A stretch of 64,000 nt of DNA from contig MU008185.1 of the NCBI GenBank assembly GCA_010909165.1, forward strand, positions 496,001 through 560,000, read 5' to 3'. The number at the start of each line of letters is the position of its first letter. The stretch's first letter is position 1. Positions 16,648 through 27,122 of this stretch are shown here, in pieces. The stretch comes from Anthoceros angustus. Its lineage: Eukaryota > Streptophyta > Anthocerotopsida > Anthocerotales > Anthocerotaceae. The position numbers and the translations under genes are program-made. Below the pieces are notes generated by a model. That model was given only the letters and a program-made list of their open reading frames with translations. It did not search any database and was not told the DNA's origin.

Positions 16648-17078
16648 AGCTCACAGGAGCACGGCTATATGGTGGGCTTTCTCTGCTGCCGAATGGCATG
16701 GTCGGTAAAAATGGAACTAAGCAGCGACAATCGCGTCAGGTCTTTAGGCAACTCTGAATACCGTCCTTCCGGTCGACTATTCTGCCTCAGTCCCTCAGTC
16801 GATTTGCTTGTCCTGCCGGTGGGTAGAAGTGGGGAACTACGGAGTTGGAGCAAAATCTGGAGACAAATTTGTTTTTGTAGTGTCACAATTTATTCCAAAA
16901 ACTGTAGACAAAATTGGTGAGGTGTGGAAACAGAGCTCATCACAGCGGCGAGAGAGCATGTGATGAAGTATGTTTCTACAGCTCTTCAGTAGTTTGCTAC
17001 AATACTGATACAGCTCCAAACAGTTTGTCCGATCAGTGTTAGTCCCAGAAGTACCTAGCGTGTGTGATGGTTGTTAGC
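16648..17078. other. PPR promoter and OVATE gene 3' flank
   Basis: No gene is seen. The interval should hold the 5' region of the PPR gene and the 3' UTR of the OVATE gene, since both are transcribed leftward. No convincing TATA box was found. Confidence 0.5.
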
Positions 17079-19766
17079 CTAGAACCCTGATTCCTCAGAC
17101 TCGAAGATCTGGTACCACAAATCTGTGAACACCTCCACAATCAGTCCATGATACTCTTCACAGTTGAGGGCAAGGTAAGCCTGTAGCAATTCCTCCAAGT
17201 CCGGTGTATCCAGGATCTCCTTCTCCACGATCATTTCCAGCATGGAGTCCCGGAAGTCCCCGTAGGGATCATAGGAGCGGGTTACTACAGGTACACTTTC
17301 CCGCACTTTCCCTTGAATGTCAGGTGGCATTTGGGTGGCAGTCGATCTGGAGGAAGCCCTCGGACCCTGCTGCCTTGCCGTGGCCGTGATATGAGACTCC
17401 TTCACTCCCCTGTGCGTGTGCTTTTTCTTCATCGCTGCATATCCCAACCGTGGCCTAGCTTGAACACCAGCCTTGGTGTGTCTGCTGGCACTTGACCTCC
17501 GCCTGTCAAGCCCCCCTTCCCTTCTCCCAGTTCTCGCCTTGTTCGCTTTGGGTTGATGGACTTCCAGCCTCTCCGGACTCTCGTCCGGAGACACCACATG
17601 GCGTCCCTGGTCAGCGTCTAAATCGTTGAGAACAAAGTAGTCGTCATCAGACGAGAAACTGCACTTCCTCATGGCAAGCAAGCTCTCCTCCCAGCCCTGT
17701 CCCGCCCGCCCCACTTCCATGTCCTCTTCCTCCTCCTCAGTGGTGCAGCCATCGCTGGAGGCCACAGAAAGCGGCTCCCACATGCGGATGCGAGGGCTGA
17801 CTGACATAATCTGCTGCTCCAGCTCCCGAGCACGGAACTCCTCGCACACTGCTCCCGTGGAAGAAACCGAGGAGCTGCAAGGACTCGCTTGGTCCTCTGC
17901 CCACCCATGGCCAATCCGGTGCGGCGGCTGCCGTGCCTGGTGCTGCCGTGTCCTAATCCTGAGCCCCCGCCCCTCCAGCTCCAGAGAATCGTGGCTGGAG
18001 TAATCCTCGCCATCCTGACTTTCTCCCCCCTCCATCTGTTGTACAAGCACGGCCTGCTCCATGCGACAAGAAGACGCGGGGCTGGAGATAGGGCTGGGGC
18101 TCATGTCCCCCGGGCTCCTCCGATCTGGTGTGGAGTCGTCAGTATCCCAGGCACTAATGGCCTCCGAGAACTCCACGGCTGGCATGTCAACGTCCGAGTC
18201 CGTCTCCGAGTCCGACGAGGGACAAGAAAGCTCGCGCTCCTCGGGAATGAAGGATGCCTCCCAGGGCTCCGGCCTGGTGGCACACATGGCCTGCCCTCTC
18301 CCAGACGGAAAGGCGGGAAATGAAGCAGGCAAAGGCAAAGGCAAAGGCAAAGGCAAAGGCACAGGCACAGGCACAGGCACGGGCCTCAAGCTCCTGGGAG
18401 TGACACATGCGGAGTCGGCCTCGATAGATGTGAAGAAACTAGTCTCCGGATCCTCACTGGTGGTGGCCGACGAGAAGCCCTTCTCCCAAAGCACGGCACT
18501 GGGGTCCGCGATCCCATCCCCGCCTCCGGACGACGTGCTCAACCTAAAGCTGCAACAATTGTCCACCTCGGTGCTCCCCTTGACATGATCCCGCACCAGC
18601 ACCGCATCCACATCGTCATCGGCATTGGAAGGTCTGAAGGACGCGTCCGCAGGGCTACTCTTCCTCATCAACACTTCCCTCCGCACCACCTGGTTGTCAA
18701 GCTCCAGCAACACGCTCTCCCGCTCCCACGCATTGCACTTGAGCCCGGAGGCAGGAGGAGGAGACGCCACAGCGTGAAGAAGCGGGAGGTGCGAGACCCG
18801 GCCGTGGTGGGTGTCGGGGCTGTCCCCCGCGGCCCCCGCATTGGACATGCAGCTGAAGGAGAGCGACCTGCGGTGCGCGGAAGGCCTGGGCGGGGTGTTG
18901 GCGGAGCCCGAGCCACTCCCGCTCCCGGTGACGGATTTCCTGGAAGCAACCTCCTTAGCCTGCGCCTGGGCCTGCGCCTGCGCCTCCGCCACGGAAACGG
19001 AATGCTGGGAATGCCTGGGCGGGGAGGGGGAAGAGGCCTCGGAGTCGGACTTGGTGGCTGCCAGGCGGAAATCATCGGAGAAGCAGGCCAGCAGACTGGC
19101 CCTCACCGGCCGGGCCTCCGACCTGCTCCTGTGCAGCACTGGCCCAGGCCCTTGCCCCGGGGGAAGGCGGAAGGTAGAAGCAGCAGAAGCTGCAGAAGCA
19201 GAGGAGGAATGGTGCAGCGAAGCCCTCCTCGGGGAGGCGGGATGCGGAATGTCCGCCCCCTTGGAGAGGCCAATCCTGGGGGAGGAGGGAGCGGGGTAGC
19301 GGCAGGGAGAGGGGCAGAATCTGCTGGAGGGACTGGAGGGGGACATGGAGTAGGAGGTGGCAGCGGGGGACAAGGAAAATTGCAAAGCGGACGGGGCGAG
19401 GCGGAAATTCTTGGGAGATAGCGGGAAGGCGGCATCGATGAGGCTCTTCTCCAGAGCGATCGCAGCTCCATCTCCTCCTGCTCCGCCCCGATGCTGCAAG
19501 TCCATGGCGGGAGGGCAGCCCTTGAGATTGTGAATTGGGCGGAGCGGGGGGTACGCCTGGTCGAAGGAGTGGGGGGCGCAGGATTCGAAGGAGGTGGAGC
19601 GGTCGCTGGCGGATCCGCAGCAGTCTTGCGCCCCGTCCCCGTCTCCCGCCCCGCGCCTTCCCGGCCGCCTCCGCCTGTAGGAGCGCCTAATTTCCTTCAC
19701 CTTGGCGTACCAGGCCCGCGGCATCACCACGTGCACCAGCTTGAAGCGGGCGTCGCCCTTGTCCAT
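17079..19766 (-). CDS. OFP: OVATE family protein, exceptionally long
   Basis: OVATE family proteins are plant transcriptional repressors that bind TALE homeodomain and TRM partners and shape organ growth. The C-terminus is a full OVATE domain: DPYGDFRDSMLEMIVEKEIL, then DLEELLQAYLALNCEEYHGL and IVEVFTDLWYQIFESEESGF. The N-terminus (HVVMPRAWYAKVKEIRRSYR) resembles the conserved N-terminal box of OFPs (IPNAWFYKLKDM type). Between them lie about 800 residues of Ser/Pro/Glu-rich low-complexity sequence, including a (VP)n(LP)n run encoded by a hexanucleotide microsatellite. At 895 aa it is two to five times the usual length of 150-400 aa. The frame is intronless and open from the ATG at 19766. Family assignment is firm; the function of the middle region is unknown. 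Confidence 0.9.
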   Translation of the reverse strand: MDKGDARFKLVHVVMPRAWYAKVKEIRRSYRRRRPGRRGAGDGDGAQDCCGSASDRSTSFESCAPHSFDQAYPPLRPIHNLKGCPPAMDLQHRGGAGGDGAAIALEKSLIDAAFPLSPKNFRLAPSALQFSLSPAATSYSMSPSSPSSRFCPSPCRYPAPSSPRIGLSKGADIPHPASPRRASLHHSSSASAASAASTFRLPPGQGPGPVLHRSRSEARPVRASLLACFSDDFRLAATKSDSEASSPSPPRHSQHSVSVAEAQAQAQAQAKEVASRKSVTGSGSGSGSANTPPRPSAHRRSLSFSCMSNAGAAGDSPDTHHGRVSHLPLLHAVASPPPASGLKCNAWERESVLLELDNQVVRREVLMRKSSPADASFRPSNADDDVDAVLVRDHVKGSTEVDNCCSFRLSTSSGGGDGIADPSAVLWEKGFSSATTSEDPETSFFTSIEADSACVTPRSLRPVPVPVPVPLPLPLPLPLPASFPAFPSGRGQAMCATRPEPWEASFIPEERELSCPSSDSETDSDVDMPAVEFSEAISAWDTDDSTPDRRSPGDMSPSPISSPASSCRMEQAVLVQQMEGGESQDGEDYSSHDSLELEGRGLRIRTRQHQARQPPHRIGHGWAEDQASPCSSSVSSTGAVCEEFRARELEQQIMSVSPRIRMWEPLSVASSDGCTTEEEEEDMEVGRAGQGWEESLLAMRKCSFSSDDDYFVLNDLDADQGRHVVSPDESPERLEVHQPKANKARTGRREGGLDRRRSSASRHTKAGVQARPRLGYAAMKKKHTHRGVKESHITATARQQGPRASSRSTATQMPPDIQGKVRESVPVVTRSYDPYGDFRDSMLEMIVEKEILDTPDLEELLQAYLALNCEEYHGLIVEVFTDLWYQIFESEESGF
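18326..18383. repeat. Coding hexanucleotide microsatellite in the OVATE gene
   Basis: About five GGCAAA units followed by about four GGCACA units on the plus strand are translated on the minus strand as alternating Val-Pro then Leu-Pro. It is in frame and should be length-polymorphic without breaking the protein. Confidence 0.9.
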
Positions 19767-19973
19767 GGCCGCGGGAGCAGGAGAAGCAGCAGCCAGCAGC
19801 CAGAAGCCGGCAGAGCGAGTGACGAGGAGCGGAACGCGACCTTCCCTTGGGCAGCAAGAAAGGCAGGTGCAGAGGAAGCAGAGTGCGTGAGGTGGAAGCG
19901 AGGATTGGTGGGCAGCAGCAGCAGGAGCAGGAGGCCGTGCGGGAGCGTCCGCACCGACATTGCAGGCTGTGCT

Positions 19974-20015
19974 CGCAGCGGCAGCGGCAGCGGCAGCGGC
20001 AGCGGCAGCGGCAGG
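19974..20015. repeat. (GGCAGC)n microsatellite in the OVATE leader
   Basis: About seven uninterrupted hexamer units lie roughly 210 bp upstream of the OVATE start codon. The position suggests the 5' UTR, where on the transcribed strand it would read as GC-rich GCTGCC repeats. Confidence 0.9.
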
Positions 20016-20098
20016 GAGACAAGGGGAACGAATTGTGCGGGAGTCTTCTCAACGCGTCTCGTGTGTGAAGTGAGACGGGCGAGCGTGCGCGGCGAGTG

Positions 20099-20193
20099 AA
20101 GGCAGAGGCAGAGGCAGAGGCAGAGGCGGAGGCAGAGGCAGAGGCGGAGGCAGAGGCGGAGGCAGAGGCAGAGGCAGAGGCAGAGGCAGAGGA
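20099..20193. repeat. (GGCAGA/GGCGGA)n microsatellite
   Basis: About sixteen hexamer units with GGCGGA interruptions lie about 330 bp upstream of the OVATE start. On the minus strand this is a CT-rich run (TCTGCC), a composition common in plant 5' UTRs and core promoters (Y patches). Confidence 0.92.
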
Positions 20194-23100
20194 GACAATG
20201 GGGGGAGGGGACCCGGGAAGAGCAGGGAGCAGGGAGCAGGGCCAGGGGCAGGCGGGAGGAGGAGAGGAGGAAACGCGGGAAGGGAGGGATTTTGACGTGC
20301 AAGTGCAGGGTAAGCAGGCAGCAGGCAGGAGGGCGTGGAGCAACAATGGGCGAAGGAGCAGTGCTACTCTTACCTCCCAGGCTCCACAGGCTGATGAGGC
20401 TGAGGCTCACCTACTACTGTGGGGCACAGCGGGGGAGAAGGACAGGAGAGGCTGTCTCACCACTCTCTCATCTCGTACAGTAGCGCATTGCGTTTGCATT
20501 TGCAGCGGGAGCGTGTGATGATATGGTCTAGCGCTCGTCTTCCAGTTGGCTTATTAGACGAGGGCTGGAGGCAGGCGGAGGGGAAGCAAGGTGGGGCCAA
20601 TGCCTCGGGTGCGACGCCATTTGTTGCTCGCCTGCCCGGCCCCTGATGCCGCTGCCGCTGCCGCTGCTGCCTCTGCTGCTGCCGCAGTCGCAGCAGTAGC
20701 AGCGTGTAGAATTATTAACGGCGGCCCGTCGTCTGGGGCGTGGGCCGCGTGCCGTGCTGCCCTGCTGCCCTGCTCTGCCGTCCCCGTCCCCGTCCCCGTC
20801 CCGTTCTATGGTTTCAGTGCCGTTCCGTTGCACGCATCGGATCTAGTAGGCCTGGCCCCCGTTCCGTTCTCCCGTTTGGTGGCGAGGGCAAAGATCTGGC
20901 TGGTGCATGTCTCTTGCCTCTCGTCGCTCGCAACGACTTGAGTCGTGAGTGGTTACTGAGTTACGGGGGAGTTGAGTCGTTACCGAGTTACGGGGAGGAG
21001 AGAAAAAAGGGGAAGAGGGAGGGAGGGATTCCAGAAGCAGAATGGCGATGGGCATGAATCATGATGAGAGCGGGCCTGGGTCTGGGCCTGAGCCTGCGAA
21101 ACGCCCAGCCAGCGGTGACGGGATGATGCCGTGTAGTCGCGCTGCCACTGCTACTGCTACCGCTACAGCTACTGGTAGGTCGTTGACGATGACGACCGCC
21201 CTGTTTCCCGCGCGCCCTAGGCACGTGGCGCGCCGACAAGGCATGAGCGTCACTCAGATTCCAGGCCCGCATCATGGCCATGGAGAGCCGCCATGGACGC
21301 CCGCAGGCGGCCCCTGCCCCGGCCCCGGCCTCGGCCCGTTGCAGGCCGCTCATAACACAACAACGAGCATCCTTTTCATTCCATTCATTTCGGGCCCTGT
21401 TCCTTGTTTTGGACCAACTTTGTCGTCCTGGCCTCGCTTTTCCCTCCTCCGCTTTCCTGCTTTGCTTTTCGAGACAACACTCCCGCTCTCGGGCGTCGCG
21501 GGAGCGGGAGCAGGAGCAGGAGCGGGAGCGGGAGCGCACATTCTCGTTTGTATGTATGTATGTAGGTATGTATATATATCTACGGTCTGCACAGACTGCA
21601 GCCACTGTAGTGCGTATTAATTGGCAAGGCTCGGGTCGGGCCTCGGTGAGGAGCGTGCAGGCATCTCATCCTCATTCCCATCCTCATCCTCATCCTCATC
21701 CTGGAGTCCTGGACTGTGGACTGGCACTGTACCGAAAGCGGCAGTGGGAGGGGACTGGGCGCCCGCTGCTCGGGTGTGACGTGTGTGGCACCCAGAGAAG
21801 AGAAGAGAAGCGCAACTTGCAAGGCCTTGGCCGACGCCATGGCCGACGGTAGCAGGGTGGGGAGAGTCACGTGATGCCGGTGCACCACGGTCCGCCACAC
21901 ACCGGGACGGGGTTGGGAGGGGTCTCCATGTTTGCGACCACCGTACCTGATTAGGGTACCGTGATCGTGTCGTGTGTGCCCTACGCCTGTTTACATACAT
22001 GTACACTTATAATAAGTGGACACGGCGCCTGCGGCGCAGTGGCAGTGCATCGCTCATGAATCATGTCTTGCTGTTGGAGGGCACTCCATCTGCTCATCAT
22101 GGGGAGTGGGCTGGGACTGGGAGGCATACATATTTTCTTGTGTGGCGCACGCTGAGTGGCGTGGCGAGTGCGGTAGGAGACTAGCCGGTAGTACATGTGG
22201 ATTGCAGAACTAAACAAAAGCTTGATCGGACCAGCCCATCTCCGCCCAGCCCGGCCTCTCGAGTCTCAACCTGGCCGCACAAGAGGAAAGCCACAATGAT
22301 GTGATGCGTGCCACTTTACCTGCCACACGCTTCCTCTCCACTGGAAGCTGCTGCAACTCCGGGTAACGTTATTACGGTCCCCGGGCTGCGTAAGTGGACT
22401 CGGTCTCCAGATGCCTATCTCGAGACAAGTCGCAGACAATCCACGTCAAACTTCTCCTGGGCGTGGCCGCCCAATGGGGGGCGGCCACACCGCCGTTGGG
22501 TGAAGCTGCAGCAGCAGCAGCCGCCTTGAGGGGAATGGAATCGCAATATGAAATAGTATAAGGTGTGTACTTGAGAGGAGCGGATGGAGGGCAGGCAGGC
22601 AGGCAGGATCCGGGGTTTCCTCATGAAGCCAAAGCCGAGCCGCGTCGATTGTCGATGTCGCTGCCGCTGCCGCTGCCGCTGCCTCTGGAAGTGCAGCTCG
22701 CATAACATATACATGTAGCAGAGGCAGAAGCAGCCAGCAGCCACAGCCAGCAGCCAGCAGCGTTGTTGCTGTCATAGAATATTCAACTCCCTCCAAAGGC
22801 AAGGCAATACTGCCTGCTGTTGCCTGTGCCTGTGCCTTGCCTGTGCCTCTGGCTTCTCTGCACCCAGCTTTGTGGACATTGGGCAGGGCAGGGACCAGGA
22901 CCGGGTCCGGCCCCACGGATCGGGTGTGGTCAGGCCTCGAATCCCGCGGCGGTTGCATCGGCCATTCATTCCCAAGCCCTAACCCTGTGCCAGGATGTGG
23001 TGGAATCATAATGGAGGCATCTGCTTTTCCATGTCCAAACAAGCCTGGAAAGTTATATGGCACCGCTTCCAACTTCCCCTTCGCCCTCCTCCTGCCCTGA

Positions 23101-24114
23101 CACCCTGCCTGCTTGCATGGCGAGTCGCGACGCGGGCCCGGCAACCTCTTCCTCGCTCTCTTCAACCTTCCTTCCATTCCTTTTCCTTCCTTCCATTGCC
23201 CCATCATTCCGTAACAAACTACACCTCCTCCTGAGTCCTCCACCGTCGTTACGCAAGCCCCTCGCCGGCCCGGTGTCGGCGCAAGCGACGAAACTCCTGC
23301 TGACAACACACTCCACCTCCATCGCTGCCGCCACCGCCCTCGTCAACCTCTCCTGCCGTATTTCCACTCTACTTTTGCCCGAGCTCCATCTCTCCCTCCC
23401 GCAAATGTGAATCCGGATGCAGGGATGCAGCGATGCAGCCTGACAGAAGACCTCGTCCAAGCACAACCAGCCCCGCCTGCAACCTGCAGCCTGCAGCCTG
23501 CCGCGTTGGCCATGAGCATTCCGTATCAGCGCACCGTCTGTCCCTGGAACGTGACGGAACGGAGCCCTAGCCCAGCTGGCAGACCAGCCGTCGCAACTGC
23601 ACAACGCAGTGTGATGAGATTCAGAGACGATACGATACGCAGCAAGGCCGGTTCCAAGCACTTGCCAGAAACCCTGTGCCACACCGCCAGCGGCCCGTGA
23701 TTCACTCTGTCGTCAAATCCCCAAACCCTCGTCAACGTTTTGTCACGCTGCCCTGTGCCGTCCCGACGGAACGCGGAACGGCACAGCCGCAGCCACGCCC
23801 GAATCCGGTCATCCGATTCCCAACATACATACATACTATTCTTTATCATATATTCTATACTAAAACTGGGCTCGGCGTCACCACCTCACCACCGCCCCGA
23901 GCACGCAGATTCTTTTTTTAATTCGCGAGTCAAATGGAAGCCTAGCCTGCCCACCCGAGAGGGGGAGATTGGGAGATCGCTTGCAGCATCCCCTGGGACC
24001 TGGGGCCTGGGGCCGAATTTTGTCGCCTTCTCTCCGTCGCTTTAAATTCAAAATCTGGCGCACACCCTCGCCCGCGCTCGCCCCGATGACGCTATCTATG
24101 TATATACATGCCCC

Positions 24115-24148
24115 GCATTGAGCATTGAGCATTGAGCATTGAGCATTG
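24115..24148. repeat. (GCATTGA)n tandem heptamer
   Basis: About four and a half copies of a 7-bp unit occur in the 3' flank of the strictosidine synthase-like gene. The unit does not match the plant telomere repeat TTTAGGG. Confidence 0.85.
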
Positions 24149-24775
24149 GGAGTTCTGGACTCCGTCGCGTAATCACCGCCTCTTAAACGGTACATAATAT
24201 CCACATCTCGATGCATAGGGTTACGGGCACAGCATTTCTGACGCACCAACTCCCTCATCAAAATTTCAAAAAAACCCCTTCCAAGTTCGGCTACTGCTAA
24301 ATGCGTAGGGTATCTGTAACTCAAAGGGCGGCTCCGGCTCCTATGCTCCTTTGCTCCTACGCTCCTACGCTCCTACGCTCCTACGCACGTGCCCGGTTTC
24401 AAAATTTTACACCCAACTCGATTCCCTTCGGGATCATAACTCCCTGCCGCTCGCCCGTTGCGTGCCCGCCGAAATTCGGCCGATTGCCGGCTGTGGTGCT
24501 ATGTATAGCATGGTCCAGGCGGCCAAGGCCCAACATCCTAACAGGAAAAGGGGGAACTAAATATCTTATAATTAATTCCTTCAACAAATATGGAACGGCA
24601 GCATGTACTACAGTAGGAACCAACATGCATGCACCCCACCGCGCCGGAGCCGGAGCCGGAGCCGGAGTGGGCGAGGGGGAGGGGGAGGAAGACTTAATTA
24701 ATCCAAGGCTCAAGGCTCAACCCCGCCGCTTGCCTCGATGGGATTTAATGTTGCTTTCTCTCTGGCTACTTTCAT

Positions 24776-26572
24776 TCAATGTCGGTGCCACACGTGACGT
24801 AGGTCCAGGGTGGCGATCTGGTGGTGCGCCACGGAACCCACCCACAGCGTCCCGTTCCGTTCCTGGGCCTCGCTCATGGTCTGCACCGCCGTTCCGTTGC
24901 GGTCCTCCAGGACCCGCACCACCCGGCCCTGGCTGTCCAGCAGTGCCGCGAACGCGTACAGCGCCTGGGGCCGGTACAGCCGGATGGTGAACCGGAACGG
25001 CAGCGGCAGCAGGAAGAGGAGGCTCTTCGTCCAGGGGTTGCGGCTGCTCAGCTCCTGGAGCCATGCGCGGGGCCCGTTCATGGCCACCCAGAAGTCCCCC
25101 GAGCTCGTCCTCCGGATGTTGTCCGGGTACCCCATCAGGTCCTTGAACACCTCCGTCGTCCCGGCGCGCGGGCCTTTCAGCCATAGCCGCAGTATCCTGC
25201 ATCAAATGTTCAAATGTTCATGCAAATGTCACAACCTGCATCAACCAATGGCACTTGCCAAGCCATGCCCTGTGTGCGGTGCACGCAAAGACAAAAATCA
25301 CTCGTACCGAAGATTCGTGGTCTCCGCGACCAGCAGGAACGAGGCGTCTTGGGAGATGGCGACGCCGTTGGGGAAATTCAGGCCGGAGAGCACCACCTCC
25401 GTGCGCTTGGACCCCGGGTCGTATCGCAGAAGCCGCCCGCTGGCTTCCCCTTCCAGAATCGCCAAGAAGTAGTGCCTGCGATTGGTGCCACTCCCGTGCT
25501 CGTCAATGCATGCATGCATCCGGAACCCTGCCAGATCTTGGAAACCTACAACTTTGTTTGCAAGCAAGACGGATGTGGATGGAGAGCACGCTGCCCGACC
25601 TTGGATGGAATCGGGGACTTCACCTACTGTACAATGTACACACCTAGCTTTGCTGCTACCAGCTACCGCTGTGCGGCATATGAAAAGACGTGAAATCTGA
25701 GATTCATTCGTGCCTACCGTCGAGTCCAGCGCGTGCTGCTGTCGGTGAAGAAAATGGAGCCGTTGGGATGGACGTCCAAGTCGTTGGTGAACTTGAAGGG
25801 CTCGCCGTCCGCCTCATCTGTCAAAAGGCGTGCTTGCCCGCCCTCTGCTCCCACGCTGTGCAGCCCGAAGTAGGCGTCGGCGATGTAGAGCTGGCCATCG
25901 CGTCCCGCGTGCCTGTCGAACCTCAGCCCGAGCGGCCGCCCGCATTTGTACTCTTCTCGAACCCTTGCCCTCTCCGTCTTCTTCGTCAGCTTGGTTGTGC
26001 ATGACACTTCCCTGCAGGGTGCAATTGTGCATTCACGTCACCGTTTTTTATACATGCCATTACGTGCCATGCAGCATTGTCCAAGAATTCTCATCAATTC
26101 ATCACCAGGTGGGAGAGATGACGGCAAACGTCTCCCATTTCCCGTCTTTCCATCGAATCACTCTCCCGTCTGCAACACCGGTGTAAGGGCCTACGCCATC
26201 GTGGTCGAACTCCACGCTCTCAGGGCCCCAAGCGGAATTTCCGTTCCCCGAACCGAACGGGATCTCGGCTTTGCTCAGGCTGCTGCCCCCAACGTCTTGT
26301 GGCCATCCGACTGCCACTTCACGGAGGGGGCTGAGGGGGTGCTCCTGGGGCGTGAAATCGAAGCCCGCCAGTGGCCCGATGAAGTCCAACTTCACCAGGA
26401 GCGCCACCACCAAGACCGAAGCCACACAAACGATGTGCGAATGCCGTTTCGCTGCAGGCACCACCGGAACGGAATACACATACCTCAGCCGCCGCCATGA
26501 CTTCCAGCGAGATCTCACCGCTTGCTGCAAGCTCCCTGCGATGCCTGTCAGCAGATGGATCCATCCCCCCAT
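24776..26572 (-). CDS. Strictosidine synthase-like beta-propeller protein
   Basis: A member of the plant SSL/APMAP family of six-bladed propeller proteins, usually in the secretory pathway. Exons in transcription order: 26572-26106, 26011-25718, 25475-25308, 25196-24776; phases 2, 2, 2 close to 449 aa. A signal-anchor helix (HIVCVASVLVVALLVKL, about 46-61) precedes the propeller. Family blocks follow: KCGRPLGLRFDRH, LYIADAYFGLHSVG, FKFTNDLDVHPNGSIFFTDSS, GLNFPNGVAISQDASFLLVA, GYPDNIRRTSSGDFWVAMNG and the closing LWVGSVAHHQIATLDL. True strictosidine synthases are restricted to alkaloid-making angiosperms, so Pictet-Spengler activity should not be assumed; hydrolase-like or structural roles are more likely. 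The start is the ATG ahead of GGWIHLL. Confidence 0.92.
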
Positions 26573-27122
26573 CTTGCGGGCGCTGCACCGAAAAAGCAGC
26601 TCCCAAAAGTTTCAAGGTGGAATTTGCATCGCTTCAAGATCGACTTCACGCCCACTGCATGTGAGCAAACAGGTTCGACATGCTTTTAAACACCCAGGTC
26701 CGGACGATACAATGCAGGTAGACCAACTTCGCCTTCCTGATGCAACTAGTGGTCATCTTCTTGTGAGCCACGCATTGTCTTGAGATGTCAAGAAAGGTGG
26801 AAGATGAGAATTATTGCACAACCAAGCCCAACATGAGAAGAGCCAGGGGCATGCCGAAGGGCCACGATCTTTCATCCAAGTACAAGAAGGCAAGGAAAGC
26901 TCGGAGTCGGAAGCTCCACGACAAACGACACACTCGCTGCATGATGTATGGCCAGTACGATCATCTATGGGGTCAACAACAACTCCTCTTTTGCAGAGAT
27001 CATTGCACGGTCCGTCTGCTGCAGTGCATTGGCTTAAGAATCCGAGACATGGTCTCTTGTACACCTTGATGAGATACATACAAACAACTCCAGTCTTGGG
27101 AGTGTCAATGAATTGATCGTGT
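26573..27122. other. Promoter of the strictosidine synthase-like gene and RINGv 3' flank
   Basis: No gene is seen. Both neighbours are read leftward, so the left half is the 5' region of the strictosidine synthase-like gene and the right half carries the RINGv 3' UTR. A 94-codon plus-strand frame at 26785 has no recognisable domain. Confidence 0.5.

Larger units (their letters stand above)
19767..24775. other. 5-kb microsatellite-rich non-coding region
   Basis: No gene is supported between the OVATE start codon and the strictosidine synthase-like stop codon. The region must contain the OVATE promoter and 5' UTR at the left and the other gene's 3' UTR at the right. It is GC rich and holds many simple repeats: hexamers at 21501-21536, CATCCT at 21665-21701, GTCCCC at 20780-20803, GCAGGCAG at 22590-22607, CTGCCG at 22656-22686, GCATTGA x4 at 24115-24148, CTCCTACG-type 9-mers at about 24337-24386 and GCCGGA at 24642-24666. 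Long ORFs here arise from the repeats and the high GC content. Confidence 0.6.

Noticed and set aside
18585..19421. 278-codon plus-strand ORF opposite the OVATE gene
   Set aside because: Gly/Arg-rich shadow of the GC-rich antisense strand with no domain.
20096..20518. ORF with poly-(AE) sequence
   Set aside because: It is a translation of the GGCAGA microsatellite with no start context or domain.
24115..24148. Interstitial telomere repeat
   Set aside because: The unit is GCATTGA, not TTTAGGG or a close variant.
24301..24990. 229-codon plus-strand ORF
   Set aside because: It overlaps the last exon of the strictosidine synthase-like gene in antisense and includes microsatellite sequence.
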